Shown piece by piece: positions 7,814 to 13,014 of a stretch of 13,014 nt of DNA. The stretch spans positions 1-13,014 of the forward strand of contig JAKPQU010000003.1 in assembly GCA_029555925.1 (NCBI GenBank). The letters run 5' to 3'. The stretch comes from Bacillota bacterium. GTDB lineage: Bacteria > Eremiobacterota > SpSt-956 > JAKJGF01. The number at the start of each line of letters is the position of its first letter. The stretch's first letter is position 1. The position numbers and the translations under genes were made by a program. A model generated the notes under the pieces. That model was given only the letters and a program-made list of their open reading frames with translations, was not told where the DNA came from and searched no databases.

Positions 7814-8359
7814 TTACGGCAAATTCCAGTCTTTTTTCATAGCTACAAGGCTTTCCATGAAAAACTTATGCTCTCCTGCTCTTTCTTCTTTCCATGTTAT
7901 TTCTATTCTGACTTTTTTTAGTCCTTCCGGTGTCTCTGTATAAATCTCATCATTTGCATTGAGTTTATACTCGTATCTGGCAGTCCCATTTACGGTAACA
8001 TATCCGTGAGCATAAATATTACCGTTAGATGGAAGCCATACGTCATATGTATTTGTATCTCCCGGAGGTATGTTTGTTAAGCCTATTTTTAACTCTGTAG
8101 TATTACTCGTATCGTCACCGTCCGATATCATAGAATAGGCTTCGCTGCCAGTAATTTTATTGCTATGTCCTGATGTTTTGACAAGTCGTCGAAGCTGAAT
8201 AATCTTTTTATCTGCAATATTCATTGCCGTGGATCGAAAACGGCCTTTTTTTATGGCGTTTAATCCTTGGACAAATACTCCGCATATTGTTACCAGTAAA
8301 ATACCTGCAAGACCTACGGCAATTATGATTTCTACAAGAGTAAAACCTTTCTTTTTTAT
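7814..8359 (-). CDS. PilV-like minor pilin, operon 1, with apparent ATA start
   Basis: The coding frame extends 45 codons upstream of the first in-frame ATG (8224) and gives a perfect prepilin start: KKKG, cleavage, FTLVEIIIAVGLAG, then a helix and GRFRSTAMNIADKK. Starting at 8224 would remove the whole signal and transmembrane helix, so it must be wrong. In this frame TGA (8366-8368) is followed by TGG, TTT, ATA, so no ATG, GTG or TTG is available. ATA at 8357-8359 lies nine bases after GGAG (8369-8372) and gives a typical leader, M-KKKG. An out-of-frame ATG at 8364-8366 would join this frame only if the A6 run were A5. The mature protein of about 176 aa has a mainly beta ectodomain. It resembles PilV/GspI-type minor pilins and is first in the operon. 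Confidence 0.8.
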   Translation of the reverse strand: MKKKGFTLVEIIIAVGLAGILLVTICGVFVQGLNAIKKGRFRSTAMNIADKKIIQLRRLVKTSGHSNKITGSEAYSMISDGDDTSNTTELKIGLTNIPPGDTNTYDVWLPSNGNIYAHGYVTVNGTARYEYKLNANDEIYTETPEGLKKVRIEITWKEERAGEHKFFMESLVAMKKDWNLP

Positions 8360-8372
8360 AAACCATCACTCC
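8357..8372 (-). promoter_or_regulatory. ribosome binding site and non-canonical start of the operon 1 PilV-like gene
   Basis: On the minus strand GGAGTGAT (8372-8365) resembles an anti-16S-complementary Shine-Dalgarno (GGAGGTGAT) lacking one G. Nine bases separate GGAG from ATA (8359-8357), the same spacing used by the PilX-like gene and the coiled-coil gene. The nearer ATG (8366-8364) is only two bases from GGAG and is in the wrong frame. Confidence 0.5.
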
Positions 8373-8396
8373 ATATAAAAATGACTTATTATTCTA

Positions 8397-8412
8397 TATT
8401 ATGTACATAATA
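8397..8412. promoter_or_regulatory. perfect 16-bp palindrome over the predicted transcription start of operon 1
   Basis: TATTATGTACATAATA is a perfect inverted repeat centred between 8404 and 8405. It overlaps the last bases of the -10 element (8410-8415) and would cover the transcription start of the minus-strand operon. This is a typical position for a repressor operator. Operon 2 has no equivalent palindrome, so the two copies may be regulated differently. No binding protein can be named. Confidence 0.5.
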
Positions 8413-8438
8413 ATAACATAAATTATTTTTAAGTTCAA
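8410..8438 (-). promoter_or_regulatory. sigma70-type promoter of minor-pilin operon 1
   Basis: On the minus strand the -35 box TTGAAC (8438-8433) is separated by exactly 17 bp from the -10 box TATTAT (8415-8410). Upstream lies an A8T10 tract (8446-8463) and more AT-rich DNA that could serve as an UP element. The predicted leader to the ATA start is about 43 nt. The identical -35 and spacer length at operon 2 strongly support the call. Confidence 0.7.
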
Positions 8439-8493
8439 CTGTATTAAAAAAAATTTTTTTTTTATAAAAAGTTTGGTGCTTTCCCAAGATATT

Positions 8494-8513
8494 ATAGTTA
8501 GTTTCATAACTAT
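8494..8513. repeat. 7-bp perfect inverted repeat with 6-bp loop
   Basis: ATAGTTA (8494-8500) and TAACTAT (8507-8513) are exact reverse complements around GTTTCA. The element lies about 55 bp upstream of the operon 1 -35 box and downstream of the operon 2 genes. It could be a protein-binding site or a weak hairpin. No T-run follows that would make it a clear terminator. Confidence 0.4.
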
Positions 8514-8529
8514 CCATAAATAATGACTT

Positions 8530-8593
8530 CGTAATGCGTAAAGCGTAATGCGTAATGCGTGATGCGCAGGGATTAAACCCGTTACGCGTAACG
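8530..8593 (+). repeat. heptamer array 4 plus 14-bp palindrome between the two pilin operons
   Basis: Six 7-bp units (8530-8571) read CGTAATG, CGTAAAG, CGTAATG, CGTAATG, CGTGATG, CGCAGGG. In a shifted phase this is a TRATGCG repeat on the + strand. Nine bases later comes a perfect palindrome, CGTTACGCGTAACG (8580-8593), made of the same family sequence in both orientations. Read in the direction of the downstream pilin operon (minus strand) the units are CGCRTYA, the same sense that arrays 2 and 3 have relative to their downstream + strand genes. The rest of the 8439-8662 gap holds AT-rich DNA with no gene. Confidence 0.7.
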
Positions 8594-8603
8594 ACGACTT
8601 ACA

Positions 8604-8622
8604 TAAAAATTTCAGTCGAAAT
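8604..8622 (-). terminator. weak candidate terminator after operon 2
   Basis: On the minus strand a 5-bp stem, ATTTC-GACT-GAAAT (8622-8609), is followed by a short T-run. It lies about 95 bp beyond the stop of the operon 2 PilX-like gene. The stem has a single G-C pair, so intrinsic termination would be inefficient. No better hairpin was seen between the operons, so read-through into operon 1 is possible. Confidence 0.2.
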
Positions 8623-8662
8623 AGAAACGAAGAAAAATTAGTTTTTTATATAGAATTAAAAA

Positions 8663-8719
8663 TTAAATAAGGGCTAATTTATTGTCTGTAAAACAAATTA
8701 AATAAGGCAAATTATTTTT
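8663..8719. repeat. 57-bp direct repeat, copy B
   Basis: This copy matches 1-57 at 56 of 57 positions, in the same orientation. Its last two bases overlap the TAA stop codon (8718-8720) of the operon 2 PilX-like gene. It retains the two TTAAATAAGG decamers 35 bp apart and the AAATAA/TTATTT stem, with loop GGCAAA. The two copies are offset by 8662 bp and enclose the + strand cluster and the whole of pilin operon 1. Confidence 0.85.
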
Positions 8720-11192
8720 AATTTAATTCTACCCAGCATATTCTTCTTACATGAAAACTATCGCCTCTCAATAAAGCGACTTTTCCCAGGCCATTCATTA
8801 CATAATTAAAGGTTACTGTAGCATTGGGGTCATTGTGAATTACTCTAATGGATTCATTTCCTCCGTTATCTCCGTCTTTTGAAGTATGGCTATTCAATCC
8901 TATAACAGTCCCTGCCACAGTAATATCACCTGTAGATTTATCATAATTATAAGATATAATACTTGAAACTTCATTCAGAGCTGACTGGTTGATGGAGGGA
9001 ATTATTCCGTTTGGATCGTCGGGAGTAGTTTTTATCCATATGGTTTTTTCTGGATCGTCTGGATCTTTGGTAGATATATAAATATTTGCTCCGCTGCTGG
9101 TTATTCTTAATTCACCCTTCAGAGTATAGTCTATACCGTTGTAATTAAACTTTGTTCCAGAAGGAACTGTATATGTATAATCAGGGGCTGTACCATCACG
9201 AAAGACTGTAGCATAGTCACCTTTTTCACCGGGAAAATACAATTCCAACACTCCGTTATGGAGTTTTACAGGTTCAGGGTCGTCAGGATTTACCTTTGGA
9301 GGAGATGTTGAAAATCTCTTCATTTTTCCATCTCCATTACCGCCAAGAGCACCTCCATATGTTAAAGGTCTTACTATAGTATCATCCTGTGAATATAGTA
9401 CTCCATTAATATAATAACTATCTCTTGTTCCGCTTGTTTCTACAAGAAGGTCATCGCCTGAAATCGAAACAAGATCACTACTTTCAATACCGTATACATA
9501 GGCCAGTTTCCCTCTTGATATGAGAGCACCCTGACCATGTACCTCTGCTCCTATTACCATATGTGCATCTGAATAGATATTGTGTCCGTTGAGATCTAGT
9601 GTTATATTCATAGTCTTTCCGTTCCATCCGCCTCTCTCTATACGGAATAGATTGTTCTGTCGCGCAGCAACTATAGCATCCAGTGTTTGTTGGTAATCAT
9701 TGCCGTCAGGCCTGGTAGAACCGGTACTTACATAGAGATCATCTGTTAATTTAATAGTACCGGAATAGGTATATTCTCCTTCACTATCTTTATCTACTTC
9801 AAATTCCATACCAAGTTCACTTTTAGTACTTTTCTGAGGAGTAAATCTGGTGAGATTATTCCCGGAATCTGTTCTTCCCAGACCCAGTTCCCATTTGCAA
9901 ATACCGCCAATCTTTGATGGCGGGCCTTTGTCTCCCCACGATTCTTCTACAGGTAATGTGTAAGAACTGGGTATGCCACAGTCCTGCGGATTTACAGTCT
10001 TTGAAGCTGAACCGCCTGAAGTGATGGGTTTGGTTTTTTCCTCATACCCTGTTACAACGCCATTTGCATCGTATGTCGGCTCCCAGTAATGTTCTGTCCC
10101 GGATACTGTCCAGCTGACGCTGCCTGTACAGGTTGATGCTGTGACAGTATCATATCCCTGGCTGCCTCCCCATATATTTCCGTTTGTTACACTTCCGGTA
10201 ACTCCTGTGTAAGTTATACTGCTGTATTTAGGAGACCAGCTTACACCTGTAACATTGGGATTACCTGCCCATGGATTTACATCTGAAAGATTATCAGGTA
10301 AACCGAGATTTGACGCATAACTCGCTGCTGAAGTGCCAAGGGCTGCATTAAGAGCACGTTCTTCTGAACCAGGAGGTATATAATATAAGGGTGTAACAGT
10401 AAGACTGCCCGGTTGTACCTGTTTGCTTGTAGTTTTTGCATTATTGATTATGGGGGCCGGGTCAATATTTTCGAAATCTTCCTTGCCGATAGGGCCGAGA
10501 TTGTCCTGTACTGTTACAGAAGTAGGGCCTGATTTGGTTATGCTGGAAGGGCCAACAGATGTTAATAATCCTGACTTTGCATCTATTATGCTGGAACCGC
10601 TTATACTGTAAGACGTAGAATCGTTGGGATCATACCAGTTGGAATGCATATGGCCGGGAGTGTTCGCTACAGATCCAAAAATATTTACATGACCGTTATT
10701 ACACAGAATTTTTCCCTGGGCATTCAAATTATAAGGATAAACATCATTTCTTACAAAAATAACCTTCACATATTTTATAGTTCTTCCAGACATGCCTTTA
10801 CATATTATCTCTGCCGTATAGGCAGGAATCGAACCGGTAAGTTTTGTATCACCTATGGAAGCTCTTGTAACAGGTTTTGAACTTTTCAGGTTATTATAAG
10901 AAAGATAATCACTATTCTTGCCGAACTTGATTGATCCGCTTGCACCATCAAGTTTTATTTCCACATTGTCATTTGGATCTATCCCCCATGTTCCATGAAC
11001 ATTCAGTCTATTATAGGCATATTCTGCAGCAGCTTCAGCACCTTTAAGTGCCTTTATTTTTTCTTCTATATTTCCTGTCATCTGCAGATAATTTGTACTG
11101 ATAAATACCATAGATACTGTCATAAGAGTTAATATTACAGATAGTAAAAGTACTGTAACAAGAGCCATACCTTTAGAAGAGATGCTTCTCAT
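8718..11192 (-). CDS. PilX-like large minor pilin, operon 2 (intact tail)
   Basis: The 824-aa protein begins at an ATG after AAGGAGGGG (11198-11206). Its leader MRSISSKG is followed by MALVTVLLL and a hydrophobic helix; cleavage should follow Gly8. The AAEAAAEYA motif of PilX N-termini is present at about 51-59. It shares with the operon 1 copy the block IPAYTAE...AQGKI and a later block SDAHMVIG...SRGKLAYV...GGALGG. The middle differs, with a Gly/Ser/Thr/Trp-rich stretch (TGSVTNGNIWGGSQGY and neighbours), and about 150 extra residues follow GGALGG. It ends in the conserved VRRICWVELN. The size is far above that of ordinary PilX, which suggests an adhesive or tip-complex ectodomain exposed outside the cell. 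It is the last gene of the operon, and its stop touches the 57-bp repeat. Confidence 0.88.
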   Translation of the reverse strand: MRSISSKGMALVTVLLLSVILTLMTVSMVFISTNYLQMTGNIEEKIKALKGAEAAAEYAYNRLNVHGTWGIDPNDNVEIKLDGASGSIKFGKNSDYLSYNNLKSSKPVTRASIGDTKLTGSIPAYTAEIICKGMSGRTIKYVKVIFVRNDVYPYNLNAQGKILCNNGHVNIFGSVANTPGHMHSNWYDPNDSTSYSISGSSIIDAKSGLLTSVGPSSITKSGPTSVTVQDNLGPIGKEDFENIDPAPIINNAKTTSKQVQPGSLTVTPLYYIPPGSEERALNAALGTSAASYASNLGLPDNLSDVNPWAGNPNVTGVSWSPKYSSITYTGVTGSVTNGNIWGGSQGYDTVTASTCTGSVSWTVSGTEHYWEPTYDANGVVTGYEEKTKPITSGGSASKTVNPQDCGIPSSYTLPVEESWGDKGPPSKIGGICKWELGLGRTDSGNNLTRFTPQKSTKSELGMEFEVDKDSEGEYTYSGTIKLTDDLYVSTGSTRPDGNDYQQTLDAIVAARQNNLFRIERGGWNGKTMNITLDLNGHNIYSDAHMVIGAEVHGQGALISRGKLAYVYGIESSDLVSISGDDLLVETSGTRDSYYINGVLYSQDDTIVRPLTYGGALGGNGDGKMKRFSTSPPKVNPDDPEPVKLHNGVLELYFPGEKGDYATVFRDGTAPDYTYTVPSGTKFNYNGIDYTLKGELRITSSGANIYISTKDPDDPEKTIWIKTTPDDPNGIIPSINQSALNEVSSIISYNYDKSTGDITVAGTVIGLNSHTSKDGDNGGNESIRVIHNDPNATVTFNYVMNGLGKVALLRGDSFHVRRICWVELN

Positions 11193-11250
11193 ATATACCC
11201 CTCCTTAAATTTAATTTTTATAAATAAAAGAGAGCCTGATGTTTTATAGA

Positions 11251-11913
11251 TTAATTTTTCGGTTCTACCGAAGCCTGTAATTCAAAAAATTCCGTTCCTT
11301 TATTATCCGCTGTACCTGCAATAGAAAAACGATCTGCGTTACTCCCCTTGCTTTTCTTGATAGGTTCTTTTCTATACGAAATTCTTATATTTATAACAGA
11401 TCTTATTTTTTCTACGTTAAATGTCTCTACGCTGGTAGCTAAAGGTTTATTATCTGCTGTTGGACTGGCGGGGGGAATAATACAGGAACTTATATTGCTT
11501 ATTGGAATTGGACACTCTCTTTCTGAATGAGACATGTAATTACGATAAAGGGTTTTATTGCCTTTTCCGTCATCATAGAGATAATATATTATATAACCCT
11601 GCCAGTAGGGATTACCTGTCTCACTCTGGTTGTATTTGAATTCTCCGTTTAAAAAGGGAGTCTCCATAGCAATATATTTACCGTTCGGATCTATAGTGAC
11701 TGAATCTTTACTGGACATGGTAATATCACGAACCATTCTTCTTACTACTGTTTCACCGTTGCTCTGTAAATCTGTTCTTGTCTGTCCCATATTCCATGCC
11801 TTTAATCCTGTATCCAGAATAGTATATATACCAATTAGAAAAAGACTGAAAATTATAGTAACTATTGTAAGTTCCAGTATAGTAAATCCATCTTCTCTGC
11901 AATATTTTTTCAT
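11251..11913 (-). CDS. PilW-like minor pilin, operon 2
   Basis: This 220-aa prepilin has leader MKKYCREDG, cleavage after Gly9, then FTILELTIV with Glu5 of the mature protein, and a hydrophobic helix. It matches the operon 1 PilW-like protein over most of its length, with NMGQTRTDLQ, VVRRMVRDITM, DPNGKYIAMETP and a C-terminus KGTEFFELQASVEPKN against KGTEIFELQAAAEPRN. The ATG start at 11913 is six bases after the upstream stop and has no good Shine-Dalgarno, so it probably depends on translational coupling. This contrasts with the operon 1 copy, which has TTG and a strong AAGGAG. It is followed after 58 nt by the PilX-like gene. Confidence 0.87.
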   Translation of the reverse strand: MKKYCREDGFTILELTIVTIIFSLFLIGIYTILDTGLKAWNMGQTRTDLQSNGETVVRRMVRDITMSSKDSVTIDPNGKYIAMETPFLNGEFKYNQSETGNPYWQGYIIYYLYDDGKGNKTLYRNYMSHSERECPIPISNISSCIIPPASPTADNKPLATSVETFNVEKIRSVINIRISYRKEPIKKSKGSNADRFSIAGTADNKGTEFFELQASVEPKN

Positions 11914-11919
11914 GTTGAT

Positions 11920-12471
11920 TTAAGGTGTTGGCCAGTCTTTTTTTAATGATACAAGACTTTCCAGGAAAACATTTTTTGACCCGACCCTTTCCTCCTCCCA
12001 TTTGACTTCTACTCTGACTTGTTTTATCCATTTTTCTACAGGATATTTATAATCTGTTGCAGTAAGCTTATATTTATAGTTTGCTGTCCCTTTTATAGAT
12101 ACAGATCCTTCTACTTCTATAGGAATTACAGGTGAACTTGCCGCTCCGTCAGGCCAGACTATGTATGTATTCTCATCCAATACATCTGCACCGCTGATCT
12201 TTATTGATTTCACACCTGTGTCACCATCTGTTATAATTGCTCTTAATTCATTTCCTTTTATTTGACCATTATCATATACTGATTTCATTAAGCCATTGAA
12301 CTGTACTATTTTTTTATCGGCAATATTAAGTGCTGTAGAACGAAATCTTCCTTTTTTGATAGCATCCAATCCATGAACAAATACTCCACACAATACGACC
12401 ATTAATACACCTGCCAGTCCTATGGCAATCATTATTTCTATCAGAGAAAATCCTCTTTTTCTTATATAAAT
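11920..12471 (-). CDS. PilV-like minor pilin, operon 2, with apparent ATT start
   Basis: The frame is open upstream of the first ATG (12432) and encodes YIRKRG, cleavage, FSLIEIMIAIGLAG, a canonical prepilin signal that an ATG start at 12432 would cut in half. No ATG, GTG or TTG lies in frame at a suitable place. ATT at 12469-12471 is nine bases after AAGGAG (12481-12486); ATA at 12463-12465 is 15 bases away. The alternative is GTG overlapping the Shine-Dalgarno, which would need one base fewer in the A-run. The 183-aa product aligns throughout with the operon 1 PilV-like protein (AIKKGRFRSTALNIADKK; ERVGSKNVFLESLVSLKKDW). It is the first gene of the operon and has a single N-terminal helix and a beta-rich ectodomain, as in PilV/GspI-type minor pilins. 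Confidence 0.8.
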   Translation of the reverse strand: MYIRKRGFSLIEIMIAIGLAGVLMVVLCGVFVHGLDAIKKGRFRSTALNIADKKIVQFNGLMKSVYDNGQIKGNELRAIITDGDTGVKSIKISGADVLDENTYIVWPDGAASSPVIPIEVEGSVSIKGTANYKYKLTATDYKYPVEKWIKQVRVEVKWEEERVGSKNVFLESLVSLKKDWPTP

Positions 12472-12486
12472 AAAAGGCCACTCCTT
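12469..12486 (-). promoter_or_regulatory. ribosome binding site and non-canonical start of the operon 2 PilV-like gene
   Basis: AAGGAG (12486-12481 on the minus strand) is a strong Shine-Dalgarno. Nine bases later comes ATT (12471-12469), in frame with the prepilin signal. The layout is the same as at 8357-8372, where ATA occupies this place. GTG at 12482-12480 overlaps the Shine-Dalgarno and is out of frame. Confidence 0.5.
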
Positions 12487-12506
12487 TTTTAGGCAAAATT
12501 TATTTT

Positions 12507-12535
12507 ATTATACCAAACATTATTTAATAGTTCAA
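12507..12535 (-). promoter_or_regulatory. sigma70-type promoter of minor-pilin operon 2
   Basis: On the minus strand the -35 box TTGAAC (12535-12530) and the consensus -10 box TATAAT (12512-12507) are separated by exactly 17 bp. Upstream (12536-12575) the DNA is almost pure A+T, with several A and T tracts that fit an UP element. The predicted leader to the ATT start is about 28 nt. Box sequence, spacing and flanks mirror the operon 1 promoter, but the 16-bp palindrome is missing. Confidence 0.78.
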
Positions 12536-12625
12536 TAATATTTTATAAAATTTTTTTATTTTATAAAAAATATGGAAGAATAAAAAATATCAACCGAAAA
12601 GCTACTATTTTTTTATTCTGCAAAA

Positions 12626-12715
12626 TTAATTAAGCTCAGACCGGCTCATTTGTAACTGTTTTGCTCTATGTATCTCCATTTTTATAGTTCCACTTCCAGA
12701 AATAAATTTATTATA
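12626..12715 (-). pseudogene. orphan PilX-type C-terminal tail (remnant of a third copy)
   Basis: The minus strand encodes 29 residues ending QMSRSELN and TAA (12626-12628), directly preceded in frame by a stop (12716-12718). The segment YNKFISGSGTIKM aligns without gaps to FNYVMNGLGKVAL near the end of the intact PilX-like protein, and both finish in ELN-stop. The total lengths from that point are 29 and 30 residues. No signal peptide or Shine-Dalgarno belongs to it, and the homology stops at 12715. It reads as the 3' end of a deleted third PilX-like gene. An ATG at 12679 could start a 17-aa peptide, but nothing supports that. Confidence 0.45.
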
Positions 12716-12784
12716 TTACAAATTATAACATATTTTTTATATTTTATATAGATGTAATTTTTTTATCTCCCTATTGATTTTTTG

Positions 12785-13014
12785 TTATTTTATGGCTATA
12801 CTTTCGCAGATTTCAGAAAAAGCCTTGAGTTTATTATACCCAATTGCTTTAATTAAACCGAACAATTTGAATGATAGGTAAATACTGTCTGCCTGCCTGA
12901 TGCTCCTCCGAAAAAAATCTAAACTGGAACGTTTATAACAGTTACAGCTTATATCATGCTACTTTACATTATAATTCAATAAAATATACCTGTGCTGCCG
13001 TGATATTTTTTTCT
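12785..13014 (-). other. right-end intergenic DNA with a low-confidence open stretch
   Basis: On the minus strand one frame is open from the window edge to TAA (12785-12787), apart from a TAG at 12959-12961. The 57 codons after that TAG encode a basic, hydrophobic peptide with FKLFGLIKAIGYNKLKAF and ending SIAIK. It has no start codon with a ribosome binding site, and I recognise no family. It could be the decayed end of a gene lying to the right, or chance in AT-rich DNA. The stretch 12716-12784 is nearly pure A+T and I see nothing in it. Confidence 0.2.

Noticed and set aside
5343..7921. Plus-strand open stretches within the pilin genes
   Set aside because: They mirror strong minus-strand coding with recognised prepilin features, and none shows a signal or motif of its own.
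8446..8463. The A8T10 run as an intrinsic terminator
   Set aside because: An A-tract next to a T-tract without loop or GC stem fits an UP element or bent DNA at the operon 1 promoter better.
11753..12031. A minus-strand open stretch overlapping the junction of the PilV- and PilW-like genes
   Set aside because: It is out of frame with both real genes, which have conserved paralogues across this exact stretch.
12792..12878. A 28-codon plus-strand open stretch starting MAILSQISEK
   Set aside because: It has no Shine-Dalgarno, is short, and lies in AT-rich DNA where such stretches are expected by chance.

Overview
The window comes from an AT-rich bacterial genome (roughly one third G+C by eye). 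The type IV pilus-type prepilins, an elaborate eukaryotic-type Ser/Thr kinase with a zinc ribbon, and intergenic heptamer repeats suggest a poorly characterised, probably diderm lineage. Nothing in the sequence fixes the phylum, and I do not name one.

Left half (1-4858, + strand). A repeat-rich non-coding leader (1-299) precedes four co-directional genes: a 118-aa coiled-coil protein, a 97-aa zinc-ribbon/coiled-coil protein, a 727-aa Ser/Thr kinase (zinc ribbon, kinase, two beta-sandwich-like repeats, HEAT-like repeats), and a 536-aa UbiA-superfamily membrane prenyltransferase. The last has a long extra N-terminal membrane region and overlaps the kinase stop codon by four bases.

Right half (4882-12535, - strand). 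Two tandem, diverged copies of a three-gene minor-pilin operon follow, each in the order PilV-like, PilW-like, PilX-like. Each has a well-formed sigma70-type promoter (TTGAAC, 17-bp spacer, TATTAT or TATAAT). Copy 1 is 4882-8359 and copy 2 is 8718-12471. The PilX-like proteins are very large (710 and 824 aa) and share their N-terminus and two ectodomain blocks, but differ greatly elsewhere. They probably act as alternative pilus-tip or initiation complexes made by duplication and divergence.

Points of most interest: (1) both PilV-like genes lack ATG, GTG or TTG at the expected start and have ATA or ATT nine bases after a good Shine-Dalgarno; (2) the PilX-like gene of operon 1 is frameshifted just before a conserved C-terminal tail that is still readable; (3) a third, orphan PilX-type tail lies beyond operon 2 (12626-12715); (4) a 57-bp near-identical direct repeat (1-57 and 8663-8719) brackets an 8.66-kb block; (5) degenerate TRAYGCG heptamer arrays recur in the intergenic DNA, and most point the same way relative to the next gene; (6) a perfect 16-bp palindrome covers the predicted start of transcription of operon 1. 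I saw no RNA gene, insertion sequence or CRISPR array.
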